Assembly: GCF_003248605.1 (NCBI RefSeq)
Contig: NZ_QFPF01000007.1
Span: 1 to 55,533, forward strand
Direction of reading: 5' to 3'
From: Microbacterium sp.
GTDB taxonomy: Bacteria > Actinomycetota > Actinomycetes > Actinomycetales > Microbacteriaceae
Length of the DNA stretch: 55,533 bases
This document shows positions 47,617 through 55,533 of this stretch, one piece after another. How positions within the stretch are numbered: position 1 is the stretch's first letter; each line of letters starts with the position of its first letter. The notes beneath the pieces are model-generated. The model ran no database searches, was not told where the DNA came from, and was given only the letters and a program-made list of their open reading frames with translations. The position numbers and the translations under genes were made by a program.

Positions 47617-48599
47617 GCCGTCGGATCGTGGTGCTCGCCGGCGGCGTCGGTGGGGCGAAGTTCTCTGTCGGGCTGCGGGGCCTGCTGCGCGCCGCCGAAC
47701 CCGATGCGCGCATCACGATCATCGCCAACACGGGCGATGACATCTGGATGACCGGGGTGCGGCTGCAGCCCGACATCGACTCGCTGCTCTACGCCCTCGC
47801 CGGTGTCAACGACGCCCAGCGCGGGTGGGGTCGGGCGGGCGAGAGCGAGCGGGTCGCCGAGGAACTGCACGCGTGGGGGGCCGGGTGGCCGTGGTTCACG
47901 CTCGGCGACCTCGACCTGGGAACCCATCTCGCGCGCACCGGCTGGCTGCGCGAGGGCATCGGCGCCGCCGAGGTCGCCCGCAGGCTGAGCGCGCGCTGGC
48001 CGCTCGGCGCGGAGATCCTGCCGATGACCGAGGCGGAGGTCGACACGATCGTCACGGTGCGCGAGGGTGCACAGGTGCGCGAGATGCACTTCCAGGAGTG
48101 GTGGACGCGCCATCGCGCGGCGCTCGAGCCCGTCCGCTTCGACAACCCCGGGATCGCGGCCGCGCCGCCCGCACCGGGTGTCGCCGAGGCGATCGCGCAG
48201 GCCGATGTCGTGCTCGTCGCCCCCTCGAACCCCGTGGTCTCGATCGGTCCGATCCTGGCCGTGCCCGGCATCCACGAGGCCCTGCGCGCCACCTCGGCCG
48301 CGGTCGTCGGGGTGTCGCCGATCATCGGGGGCTCGGCTGTGCGCGGTATGGCCGAGGTCTGCCTGCGGGCGGTCGGCGTGGAGTGTTCGGCGTCGGGCGT
48401 CGCCGGCATGCACGGGGCCCGCTCGGTCGGCGGGGTGCTGGATGGGTGGCTCATCGCCGAGGAGGACGCGGAGCTCGCACCCGCGGTCGAGGCCCTCGGC
48501 ATCCGTTCGCGTGTCGTGCCGCTGTGGATGTCGGATGCCGACACCTCCGCGCGGCTCGCGGCCGACGCCCTCGCGCTCGCCGCGGATCTCGCGCGCTGA
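47613..48599 (+). CDS. cofD: 2-phospho-L-lactate (or phosphoenolpyruvate) transferase CofD
   Basis: 328 aa; joins Fo to the phospholactyl/phosphoenolpyruvyl group of an activated guanosine diphosphate donor in F420 synthesis (FbiA in mycobacteria). N-terminal motif [16 protein letters not shown] (6-21), [12 protein letters not shown] near 39, and [15 protein letters not shown] near 205 are characteristic. ATGA overlap with hemL. It converges on cofC, with a palindromic repeat between the two genes. Confidence 0.93.
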   Translation: MSRRIVVLAGGVGGAKFSVGLRGLLRAAEPDARITIIANTGDDIWMTGVRLQPDIDSLLYALAGVNDAQRGWGRAGESERVAEELHAWGAGWPWFTLGDLDLGTHLARTGWLREGIGAAEVARRLSARWPLGAEILPMTEAEVDTIVTVREGAQVREMHFQEWWTRHRAALEPVRFDNPGIAAAPPAPGVAEAIAQADVVLVAPSNPVVSIGPILAVPGIHEALRATSAAVVGVSPIIGGSAVRGMAEVCLRAVGVECSASGVAGMHGARSVGGVLDGWLIAEEDAELAPAVEALGIRSRVVPLWMSDADTSARLAADALALAADLAR

Positions 48600-48696
48600 C
48601 GCCCGCCGCGCCGCGCTGCACTCGCTGACGCCGCGCCGCGCTGCCCGCCCATCCCCCGCGGCACACGTCCCGGGTCTGTCGCGGCCGCTGCGGGGC

Positions 48697-48763
48697 CGAA
48701 CCCACATTTTTGCAGCGAGCCACCACGGGACGAATGGTGGCTCGCTGCAAAAATGTGGGTTCG
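48697..48763. repeat. Dispersed palindromic element, copy 2
   Basis: Perfect 29-bp inverted repeat: left arm 48697-48725 beginning CGAACCCACATTTTTGCAGC, right arm 48735-48763, loop 9 nt. Same family as 25911-25977. The single arm difference (C to T) is matched by G to A in the other arm, keeping the pairing. It lies between the convergent cofD and cofC genes, where it could act as a two-way terminator. Confidence 0.88.
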
Positions 48764-48797
48764 CATGCGGACCGCTGGCGCGGGCCGCGGGCGGCCG

Positions 48798-49451
48798 TCA
48801 GGCCGCGGCAGCCCGGGCGAGCAGCCCCGCGGTGTGCTCGCCCAGCCCGAACTCCGCCGCTCGGGCGAGGTGTGCGGCGGTGTCCACGTCGCGGCGCAGC
48901 GTCGACTGATGATCGATCGGCAGCGCGGCGCATCCGAGCGCGAGGTGCCGGGCGTACGAGTCCGCACCGAATGCCGTCGCCAGATCGACGCCGACCGATG
49001 CGGTGACGAGGGTCGATCCTGTGCCCTCGGCATCCGCCACCACACCCCGCGAGCGCGCGGCGGCGAGGGTCAGCGCCTCGTCGAGATCGGAGGGTCGCAG
49101 CGCCGGGAGATCGCCCAGCAGCACGGCACGCGGCCGCGCCGGATCGATGGATGCCGCACCGCGTTCGATCGCGCCGGCAAGGCCCCGCGCACCTTCTTCG
49201 GCGACGACCCGCACTCGCGGCAGCGCCTCGACACCGCGGGTGAGCGGCGCGTCGTCGGTCACGACGACGACGTCGGCGACCCGCGTCGCTGCAGCCGCCG
49301 CGCGCACCGTGTCGATCGCGATCGCGCGCACCAGCTCGACGCGGTCGATCGAGCCGGCACCCAGCAGCGACACATCGAGCCGCGATTTGCCCAGCAGCGC
49401 GGGCTTGACCGGAACGACGATCGACCAGGCCGCGCGGCGCGCGGTCGTCAT
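48798..49451 (-). CDS. cofC: Phospholactate/phosphoenolpyruvate guanylyltransferase CofC (FbiD)
   Basis: 217-aa nucleotidyltransferase of the MobA-like fold that makes the activated donor used by CofD. It has WSIVVPVKPALLGKSRL at the N-terminus, VVTDD near 65, AVLLGDLPALRPSDL near 108 and the late ARHLALG. The start overlaps the stop of the F420-dependent dehydrogenase gene, so it is the last gene of the fbiC-monooxygenase-fgd-cofC operon. Confidence 0.9.
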   Translation of the reverse strand: MTTARRAAWSIVVPVKPALLGKSRLDVSLLGAGSIDRVELVRAIAIDTVRAAAAATRVADVVVVTDDAPLTRGVEALPRVRVVAEEGARGLAGAIERGAASIDPARPRAVLLGDLPALRPSDLDEALTLAAARSRGVVADAEGTGSTLVTASVGVDLATAFGADSYARHLALGCAALPIDHQSTLRRDVDTAAHLARAAEFGLGEHTAGLLARAAAA

Positions 49452-50461
49452 GCGCCGATCCGGGCCCGCAGCCGGGGCAGCACCTCCGCGCCGTAGCGGC
49501 GCAGGAAGCCCTCCTGGTCGTGGCCGGGGTCGTGGAACACCAAGTGCCGGAAGCCCAGGTCGAGGTAGCGCTCGATCGCGGCGACGTGCTCCTCGACGTC
49601 GTCCGAGACGATGAAGCGGGATGCTGCTCGCTCGATCGGCAGCTCGCCCGCGAGCCGCTGCATCTCGATCGGATCATCGACCCCCATCTTCTCCTCCGGC
49701 GACAGCGCGAGCGGGGCCCAGAAGCGGGTGTTCTCGAGGGCCTGCGCGCGGTCCGGGTGCAACGAGACCTTGACCTCGATGAGCGTGTCGATGTCGTCGC
49801 GCGTGCGTCCGGCTTTGCCCAGACCCTCATCGAGCGCGGGCAGCAGGGTCTCGGTGTACAGCTCGGGCTTCTTGCCGCTGGTCGTGATGTAGCCGTCCGC
49901 GATGCGGCCGGCGAGGCGCGTGGCGGCGGGCCCGGAGGCGCCGATGTAGATCGGCACGGGGTTCTGGGGCCGGTCGTAGATCGTCGCGTTCGCGGTGGAG
50001 TAGTAGGTGCCGTCGAACGTCACGCGATCCTCCGTCCACAGCTTCTGCATGAGGGTGATCGCCTCCTTCATGCGCTGGAACCGCTCCGGCGGGTCGGGCC
50101 AGTCGAGCCCGAGCGTCACCTCGTTGAGGGCCTCGCCGGTGCCGACGCCCAGGATGACGCGGTCGGGGTAGAGCGAGCCGAGGGTCGCGAACGCCTGCGC
50201 GACCACTCCCGGGTGATAGCGGAAGGTCGGAGTGAGCACCGACGTGCCCATCAGGATGCGCGAGGTGCGCGAGCCGAGGGCGCCGAGCCACGGGATCGCC
50301 GCCGGGGCATGGCCGCCGTCGTGCATCCACGGCTGCATGTGGTCGGAGACGAAGACGGAGTCGAAGCCCATCTCCTCGGCGAGCACCGAGAACTCGAGCA
50401 GGTCCCGCGGGGTGAACTGCTCGGCCGAGGCCTTGTATCCGAAGCGGATGGGAACGCTCAT
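49448..50461 (-). CDS. fgd: F420-dependent glucose-6-phosphate dehydrogenase
   Basis: 337-aa luciferase-like TIM barrel matching mycobacterial FGD closely: FGYKASAEQFTPRDLL (7-22), active-site His41 and Trp45 in SDHMQPWMHDGGHAP, GTSVLTPTFRYHP near 72, VGTGEALNE near 105 and a C-terminal HLVFHDPGHDQ. It supplies reduced F420. ATGA overlaps join it to the monooxygenase gene and to cofC, placing F420 reduction and biosynthesis in one operon. Confidence 0.92.
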   Translation of the reverse strand: MSVPIRFGYKASAEQFTPRDLLEFSVLAEEMGFDSVFVSDHMQPWMHDGGHAPAAIPWLGALGSRTSRILMGTSVLTPTFRYHPGVVAQAFATLGSLYPDRVILGVGTGEALNEVTLGLDWPDPPERFQRMKEAITLMQKLWTEDRVTFDGTYYSTANATIYDRPQNPVPIYIGASGPAATRLAGRIADGYITTSGKKPELYTETLLPALDEGLGKAGRTRDDIDTLIEVKVSLHPDRAQALENTRFWAPLALSPEEKMGVDDPIEMQRLAGELPIERAASRFIVSDDVEEHVAAIERYLDLGFRHLVFHDPGHDQEGFLRRYGAEVLPRLRARIGA

Positions 50462-51948
50462 GATGCTCCTTCCAGAAGCCCCGACGGGGCGGGTTCGAAG
50501 TCGTCGGCGCCGATGCGCGCCAGACGGTCGCGGAACGCCTGCACGGTGCCGGGCCACAGCAGTGTGAGCCGGCCGCTGCGTTCGTCGACGTACCAGTTGC
50601 TGCAGCCGTCGGCGACCCAGGGGGTGCCGGCGCTGCGGCTCTCGATCTCGCGCGTGTAGGCGCGCTCTGCCTCGGGGCGCACCCGCACGGGGGCATCGCC
50701 GCGGGCCGCGAGGCGGCGCACGACGAATCCCGCCTGCTCCTCGGCCATCAGGACCGCGGAGTTGTGTCCGAGCGAGGCGTTGGGGCCGTTCAGCACGTAG
50801 AGATCGGGAAAGCCGGTGACAAGCGTCGAGCCGAGAGAGGTCATCCCGCCCGACCAGTGCTCGGCGAGGGTCAGGCCGCGCTCGCCCTCGACGAGGTCGG
50901 CGTAGGGCTGCCGGGTGGTCTCGAATCCCGTCGCGAGCACGAGCGCGTCGGCCTCGTAGGCCGCACCGCCGGCGGCGATGAGCGTGTGCCCCTCGACGCC
51001 GACGAGGGCCGAGGCCTCGAGTGCGACCGCGCCCGACGCGAGCGCGGGGTAGAAGTCGTCGGAGAGCAGCACGCGCTTGCAGCCGAACGGATAGCGCGGG
51101 GTGAGCGCATCCCGCAGCGCGCGGTCGGGCACCTGCGCGGCCAGGTGTGCGAGGGCCGCGGCGCGGGCGCGCGAGGCGGCCTCGGCATCGCCCGAACGAG
51201 AGGCGAAGCGGGCCTCTCCCTCGATCAGCAGGTCTTCGCGGAGGCGAGCGAGGGCGTCGGGATCGCCGGCGAGCGCCCGCTGCTCTGCGGGGCCGTAGGC
51301 GGCTCCGCCGCGGGGGAGGATCCAGGCCGGCGTGCGCTGGAACAGTGTCACGCGCGCGCCCCGGCGCACGAGTTCGGGCACGAGCTGCACGGCGCTGGCG
51401 CCGGTGCCGACGACGGCGATGCGCCGCCCGGCCAGCGGCATGTCGTGATCCCAGCGTGCCGTGTGCACGACGGGGCCGGGGAACGAGGCGAGGCCCGGCA
51501 GGTCGGGCAGGCGCGGCTGGGTGAGACGACCACACGCGAGCACGAGCGATTGCGCCTCGAGCGTGCGGGGTCGGCGCGCGCGCGTTCCGTCGCCGCCGAT
51601 CTCGATGCGCCAGGCGTCGCCGGTCCAGCGGGCGCAGCGCAGCGGGGAGCGGAACCGGATGCGCTCGTGCAGTCCGCTCTCGTGCGCGACCGCGCGCAGG
51701 TACTCCTGGATCTCGCCGCCCGGGGCGAAAGTGTGCGACCAGTGCGCGCGCGGATGCTCGGCGAAGCGATAGAGATGCGCGGGCACGTCGCACGCGATGC
51801 CGGGGTAGGTGTTGTCGCGCCACGTGCCGCCGACCTCCTCGGCGCGCTCGAGCACGGTGTAGGACCCGTGGCCCGCCCGCTGCAGGGCGAGGGCCATACC
51901 GAGGCCGGCGAAGCCCGCCCCGACGATCGCGACGTCGACGTCGGTCAT
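50458..51948 (-). CDS. Flavin-containing monooxygenase, Baeyer-Villiger type
   Basis: 496-aa protein with FAD motif VDVAIVGAGFAGLG (4-17), the Baeyer-Villiger fingerprint FPGPVVHTARW (156-166, FxGxxxHxxxW), and an NADPH motif AVVGTGASAVQ near 180. It oxidises ketones or heteroatoms with NADPH and oxygen. It is embedded between fbiC and fgd with 4-bp overlaps on both sides, so it is expressed with F420 genes although the family uses FAD and NADPH. The substrate is unknown. Confidence 0.88.
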   Translation of the reverse strand: MTDVDVAIVGAGFAGLGMALALQRAGHGSYTVLERAEEVGGTWRDNTYPGIACDVPAHLYRFAEHPRAHWSHTFAPGGEIQEYLRAVAHESGLHERIRFRSPLRCARWTGDAWRIEIGGDGTRARRPRTLEAQSLVLACGRLTQPRLPDLPGLASFPGPVVHTARWDHDMPLAGRRIAVVGTGASAVQLVPELVRRGARVTLFQRTPAWILPRGGAAYGPAEQRALAGDPDALARLREDLLIEGEARFASRSGDAEAASRARAAALAHLAAQVPDRALRDALTPRYPFGCKRVLLSDDFYPALASGAVALEASALVGVEGHTLIAAGGAAYEADALVLATGFETTRQPYADLVEGERGLTLAEHWSGGMTSLGSTLVTGFPDLYVLNGPNASLGHNSAVLMAEEQAGFVVRRLAARGDAPVRVRPEAERAYTREIESRSAGTPWVADGCSNWYVDERSGRLTLLWPGTVQAFRDRLARIGADDFEPAPSGLLEGAS

Positions 51949-54135
51949 GACGACCCGCCCGCCCGCACGGGCTCGCGGTAGTCGGTCGTCCGCACCCGCA
52001 GCGGACGGAAGAGACCGCCGCTGATCCGCGCCGCCCGCTCCAGGGTCATCTCGCGCCCGTACTCGACACCGACCCGCGGCAGCACTCGGCCATCGCGTAG
52101 CGTGCCGCCGAGATCGTCTGCGCCCGAGCGCAGCAGGGTCTGCACGGTGTCGTCATCGAGGCGCGGCCACGGCACCTGCACGTGCGGGATCGTCCCCGAC
52201 AGCATCAGCCGCGCGACCGCGAACATCGCGCGATGCTCGTCGATCGCCGGGCGTCCGGGAACGAGGGCGACACCGTGCCCCGGCAGGGGGATCGGCACGA
52301 TCTCGGTGAAACCGCCGGTTTCGGTCTGGATCGCCATCAGCCGACGCAGGTGCGCGACTCGTTCGGCAGCCGTCTCGACGTGGCCGTAGAACAGCACGGA
52401 TGTCGAGCGGAATCCTGCGCGGTGCGCGGCCGTTATCACCTCGACCCAGCGCGGGGTGGCCAGGTCGTCGGGCGCGACGAGGGGGCGCACCCGCTCGCTG
52501 AGGATCTTCACGCCCGTGCCCGGCACGGTGTGCACTCCCGCCTCCCGCATCGCCGCCAGGGCGTCATCGAGACCCATCCCGGTGCGCCGGGCGAGATCGT
52601 CGATGTCGGCGGGGCGGAACGCGTGCAGATGGATGCCGGGCCCGGCGTCGCGGATCGTCCGGGCGATCTCGAGCGCGGCATCCGGGGCCTCGCGCGGGTC
52701 GACCAGGCCCTGGACGCAGAGCTCGCTCACGCCGAGGTCGCGTGCGTCGCGGACGATCCCGGTGAGATCGCGCAGGTCGAAGGTGTCGGGCTCGCCGGCG
52801 GGCCTCGCGCGATAGGCGCTCGAGGACACGTTGCGGTTGTCGACGATGCTCACCGCCTCTCCCGCCGTGAACCGCCGGAGTTGGTCGGCCGTCTCGGCCA
52901 GCGCGTCGAGCGCCGTGCCCGTCGCCTCGAGCAGCGCCACCCATTCGGCGTCGTCGAGGGCCGCGGGATCGTCGGCGGCGCGCGAGACCAGGTCGGCCGT
53001 TCGGCTCGCGGGGTCACCGCGGCCCGCGCGAGGGGCGCGGCGTGTGGCTGTCGAGGCGGGCGCGTCCTCGGCCGCGAGCCCCGAATCGGGATCGGCGAGA
53101 GCGAGGGTCGCGGGGATGATCTCGGGATCGAGCCAGAGGGCGGCATCCCGGATGTACTCGGGGTGGGCGGTCAGGCGTTCGCGCAGGACGAACCCCAGGT
53201 CGGCCGTGCGTGCGGTGAGGTCGTCGAGGTGCGGCCAGGGGCGCTCGGGATTGACGTGGTCGGCGGTGAGGGGGGAGACGCCACCCCAGTCGTCGGCTCC
53301 CGCGCGGACGAGGAGCTCGAACTCCGCCGGGTCGGAGAGATTGGGCGGCACCTGGATGCGCATGTCGGGCCCGAGCACCAGTCGTGCGACGGCGATCGCC
53401 GCGGCGTATTCGCGCAGATCGGCGTCGGGTGCGCCCTGCATGGCGGTGCGGGGCTTGGCGCGGAAGTTCTGCACGATGACCTCTTGCACGTGCCCGTGCC
53501 GCTCGTGTGCGTCGCGGATGGCGATGAGCGACTCGGCACGATCCCGCAGGGTCTCGCCGATGCCGACGAGGATGCCGGTGGTGAAGGGCACGCGGGCGGT
53601 GCCGGCGTCGTCGATCACCCGCAGTCTCACGTCGGGATCCTTGTCTGGGGAGCCGAAGTGCACCTGCCCCGGCTCCTCGCAGGCCGGTCTCGCGACGCAC
53701 GAGCCGGGCCATCGCGGCGACGTAGTCCAGCGTCGAGGCGTAGCCGTGGGCATCGAGCCAGGTGCGGGCCTCGGGCCACCGCTGCTCGGGGCGGTCGCCG
53801 AGCGTGAACAGCGCCTCCTTGCAGCCGAGGGCGGCGCCCCGCCGCGCCACGGTCAGCACCTGCTCCGCGCTCATGTAGAGCGGCTTGTGGGCCCGCAGCA
53901 GCTGCCCGGGGGTGTCGACGAAGACGCAGTAGTGGCAGCGGTCCCGGCAGAGCGTCGTGACCGGGAGGAACACCTTCCGCGAATAGGTCAGCACCCCGGG
54001 GCGCCCGGCCCGGCGCAGTCCCTCGTCGCGGACGGCTGCCGCCGCGTCGAGCAGTGCATCGAACTCGTCGCCCGCGGCGGTCAGCAGTGCCTCCGCGTCG
54101 GCCGCGTCGAGGCGGCGCGTTGCGAGGGATTCCAT
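51945..54135 (-). pseudogene. fbiC: FO synthase FbiC (CofG-CofH fusion), frameshifted by internal deletion
   Basis: Would make the deazaflavin Fo of F420. The CofG half starts at ATG 54135 with [15 protein letters not shown] and has the radical-SAM cluster motif CRDRCHYC. It reads to [13 protein letters not shown], then shifts frame. Homology resumes at about 53678 as [17 protein letters not shown] and continues to 51945. About 35 residues expected here, including the PHxNPG and SMGMMLETTS region, are missing. The CofH half keeps NRN, the HAFRPADI segment, TVPGT, YGHVE and DLGGT, but the CxxxCxxC expected after NRN is absent (it reads NRNVSSSAYRARP). As written it cannot make Fo. Confidence 0.82.
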
Positions 54136-54165
54136 CGCTCCATCCTCTCACCGCACGGTCATGTC

Positions 54166-54199
54166 TGACGCGTATGTGACGACCGTCAGATATGCGTCA
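54166..54199. promoter_or_regulatory. Imperfect palindrome between cofE and fbiC
   Basis: Two 15-bp arms, TGACGCGTATGTGAC at 54166-54180 and GTCAGATATGCGTCA at 54185-54199, complementary at 13 of 15 positions. It covers the last codons of cofE and ends 31 bp upstream of the fbiC start. It could be an operator for the fbiC operon or a terminator of cofE. Confidence 0.5.
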
Positions 54200-55004
54200 C
54201 AGAAATGTCATGGCGGGGAAACGCCCCCGACACCTCGTCCGCTCGCTCCGTCGGCATCGAGCGCATCGCCGCGGCGTAGCCCTCGGCATACGCCTCGGCG
54301 GCGCCCTGGCGGAACATGTCCTTCTCCGGAGGGCGGACGATCGAGCGCGCGCCCGGCAGATCCAGATCGCCCACAAGGTCCGCGCGTCCCCGCACCACCG
54401 CGACGGGCCGCCCCGAGGTCTTGCCCTTGACCAGATCGGTCGCGGCGGCGAGTTCGTCGGCGACGCACGGCTGGGTGACCACGAGGGCCCGCCCCTGTGC
54501 GTCGACGCCGCCGCGCAGGTCTTCGAACACGTGCACCCCCGCCGCCCCGATCGCGCTGTCGGTCTGCCCCTCGCGCCACGCGCGGCCGAGGGTGTCCGAG
54601 ATCAGCACGCCCACGGTGACGCCGCGAGCGGAGCGCAGCCCCTCCGCCAGGCGGCGGGCGGACGCATCCGGGTCTTCGGGAAGCAGGAGGACGGTGCCCT
54701 CGGGTGTGTTGCTGGCATCGACGCCCGCCGCGGCGGACACGATCCCCAGGTGATTCTCGACGATGCGGGTGGTGTGCTCGCCGTGCGTGCGTGCGGCGAC
54801 AAGGCGCACCGTCTCGGCGGTGATCGCGTGCTCGCGGTCGGTCGCCTCGACGAAGCGTCCCTCCGCCTTCGACACGATCTTGGACGTGACCACGAGGATG
54901 TCGCCATCGCGCAGATCGGGCCCGGCGGCGTCCGCGATGAGGGCGACGAGATCGGCACCCGCCGCGATCTCGGGGATGCCCTCGAGGGCCCAGACCTGCA
55001 GCAC
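54186..55004 (-). CDS. cofE: Coenzyme F420:L-glutamate ligase CofE (FbiB N-terminal type)
   Basis: 272 aa; adds glutamates to F420-0 using GTP. Family segments: [14 protein letters not shown] (8-21), [18 protein letters not shown] (33-50), [14 protein letters not shown] near 107, [17 protein letters not shown] near 133 and [12 protein letters not shown] near 184. It lacks the nitroreductase-like C-terminal domain of mycobacterial FbiB. GTG start, leaderless (TAGAGT 6 nt upstream). It is divergent from the gene at 55094 and upstream of fbiC. Confidence 0.93.
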   Translation of the reverse strand: MLQVWALEGIPEIAAGADLVALIADAAGPDLRDGDILVVTSKIVSKAEGRFVEATDREHAITAETVRLVAARTHGEHTTRIVENHLGIVSAAAGVDASNTPEGTVLLLPEDPDASARRLAEGLRSARGVTVGVLISDTLGRAWREGQTDSAIGAAGVHVFEDLRGGVDAQGRALVVTQPCVADELAAATDLVKGKTSGRPVAVVRGRADLVGDLDLPGARSIVRPPEKDMFRQGAAEAYAEGYAAAMRSMPTERADEVSGAFPRHDISVTHI

Positions 55005-55010
55005 GTGTCG

Positions 55011-55016
55011 ACTCTA
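55011..55016 (-). promoter_or_regulatory. Leaderless -10 box TAGAGT of cofE
   Basis: Minus-strand TAGAGT, 6 nt before the cofE GTG at 55004. Confidence 0.5.
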
Positions 55017-55038
55017 CGGGGCGGTGGGGGATCGTTGC

Positions 55039-55065
55039 CGCACTGTGAGGAAATCGAACAGTGCG
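55039..55065. promoter_or_regulatory. Palindrome in the divergent cofE intergenic region
   Basis: Perfect 8-bp arms CGCACTGT (55039-55046) and ACAGTGCG (55058-55065) separated by 11 bp. It sits where the -35 regions of both divergent promoters would fall. Candidate operator; no regulator gene is adjacent. Confidence 0.45.
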
Positions 55066-55081
55066 CCAGGGCGGGCGCTGG

Positions 55082-55087
55082 CAGACT
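55082..55087 (+). promoter_or_regulatory. Leaderless -10 box CAGACT
   Basis: CAGACT, 6 nt before the ATG at 55094. Confidence 0.4.
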
Positions 55088-55093
55088 GGAGTC

Positions 55094-55533
55094 ATGGTGA
55101 CCCTGCTGCTCGATTCGGAACGGCTCGAGGTCGCCCTCTCACCGGCCGAGCGGGCGCTTTCGAGGCATCGCGGCAACGTCTACGTCGACCGCGCCCACAT
55201 CGCGAAGGTCATGCTGACCGACGACGCGTGGATCTGGCTGCGGGGGGTGCCGAGCCCCGGAACCGCCGTACCGAGCGTGCTGGCGATGGGCACCTGGACC
55301 TCCGGCACGGGTCAGGATTTTGCCGTCATCCGCGGTCGGCGGCCGAGCGTCGTGATCGACCTCGAGGGTCACGAGAGCTTCGAGCGCATCGTGCTCACGA
55401 CGCGACACGGAATGCAGCTGATCCAGGCGCTGCGGCTGGACGGCGCCGAGGTGGCCGAGGACGTCGCCGACATCGCGAAGCCGAAGCCGAAGCCGGCCAA
55501 GGCCAAGACCCGACCCACGTCGCGACCCGCGGC
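55094..55533 (+). CDS. Conserved actinobacterial protein of unknown function (partial at window end)
   Basis: 146 codons visible, without a stop. The N-terminal part (about 1-115) looks like a small beta-rich domain: HRGNVYVDRAHIAKVMLTDD, WIWLRGVPSPGTAVPSVLAM, GTWTSG and FAVIRGRRPSVVIDL. It reminds me of bacterial PH-like domains in uncharacterised actinobacterial proteins, but I cannot name a family with confidence. It then becomes Lys/Pro/Ala-rich (KPKPKPAKAKTRP), probably a disordered basic tail. Leaderless promoter, divergent from cofE. Confidence 0.65.
   Translation, partial: MVTLLLDSERLEVALSPAERALSRHRGNVYVDRAHIAKVMLTDDAWIWLRGVPSPGTAVPSVLAMGTWTSGTGQDFAVIRGRRPSVVIDLEGHESFERIVLTTRHGMQLIQALRLDGAEVAEDVADIAKPKPKPAKAKTRPTSRPA

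Noticed and set aside
52182..53807. A 541-codon open frame on the plus strand opposite fbiC
   Set aside because: Antisense shadow of the FbiC reading frames; its translation has no family motif.

Overview
The window is very GC-rich, and genes are packed with ATGA and GTGA stop/start overlaps. Several genes have no leader: a TANNNT-type -10 box sits 6 to 9 nt before the start codon. Together with a coproporphyrin-type heme cluster (HemQ with an actinobacterial His/Tyr pair), F420 biosynthesis genes and an F420-dependent glucose-6-phosphate dehydrogenase, this points to an actinobacterium, probably Microbacteriaceae (Microbacterium-like). The organism is an inference from gene content; no rRNA or tRNA gene was seen.

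Layout. (1) 1-5.4 kb, minus strand: a LigM-like tetrahydrofolate-dependent O-demethylase, PurU, MetF, a MarR regulator and an aldehyde dehydrogenase. This fits conversion of methoxylated aromatics (for example vanillin to vanillate to protocatechuate) with oxidation of the methyl group through folate to formate. A strong promoter-operator lies upstream of metF, and related palindromes lie upstream of the aldehyde dehydrogenase. (2) 5.7-13.9 kb, plus strand: a two-gene transketolase, a broken zinc alcohol dehydrogenase, a sugar ABC importer (ATPase, damaged/chimeric permease, lipoprotein), an SDR and a ketose-epimerase-like TIM barrel, together a carbohydrate or polyol catabolic cluster. (3) 13.9-25.9 kb: a small zinc-ribbon protein, an MFS carrier, an IclR regulator, and the protocatechuate branch of the beta-ketoadipate pathway, pcaHGBDC then pcaIJF-pcaR, with a VapBC-like toxin-antitoxin pair and a double-hotdog thioesterase between the two blocks. 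(4) 26-34 kb: accessory genes (TIM barrel, DHA2 exporter, stand-alone condensation-domain protein, alpha/beta hydrolase, a GNAT-enolase pair resembling the N-succinylamino-acid racemase route, a flavin disulfide oxidoreductase). (5) 34-37 kb: glycyl-tRNA synthetase, DUF1801, HhH-GPD, separated by dispersed palindromic and tandem repeats. (6) 37-47.6 kb: the heme genes hemA / hemE-hemY-[three small membrane-associated genes]-hemQ-hemC-hemD-hemB-hemL, without ferrochelatase in the window. (7) 47.6-55 kb: F420 biosynthesis and use: cofD, cofC, fgd, a Baeyer-Villiger-type monooxygenase, fbiC and cofE, then a truncated gene of unknown function at the right edge.

Regions 1 and 3 together would take vanillin-type compounds to succinyl-CoA and acetyl-CoA. 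Regions 6 and 7 supply heme and F420.

Most unusual are three lesions in otherwise well-conserved genes. The alcohol dehydrogenase has lost its Rossmann glycine motif. The sugar permease has its N-terminus replaced by what reads as the start of an AidB/acyl-CoA dehydrogenase gene in another frame. FbiC has lost about 35 codons in its CofG half with a frameshift, and its CofH half also lacks the radical-SAM cysteines. Whether these are real or assembly errors has to be settled first. Also notable are two families of palindromic intergenic repeats, one with a compensatory base-pair change between copies, and a shared operator vocabulary (CCTAT/ATAGG with TTTAC/GTAAA) around the demethylation genes.
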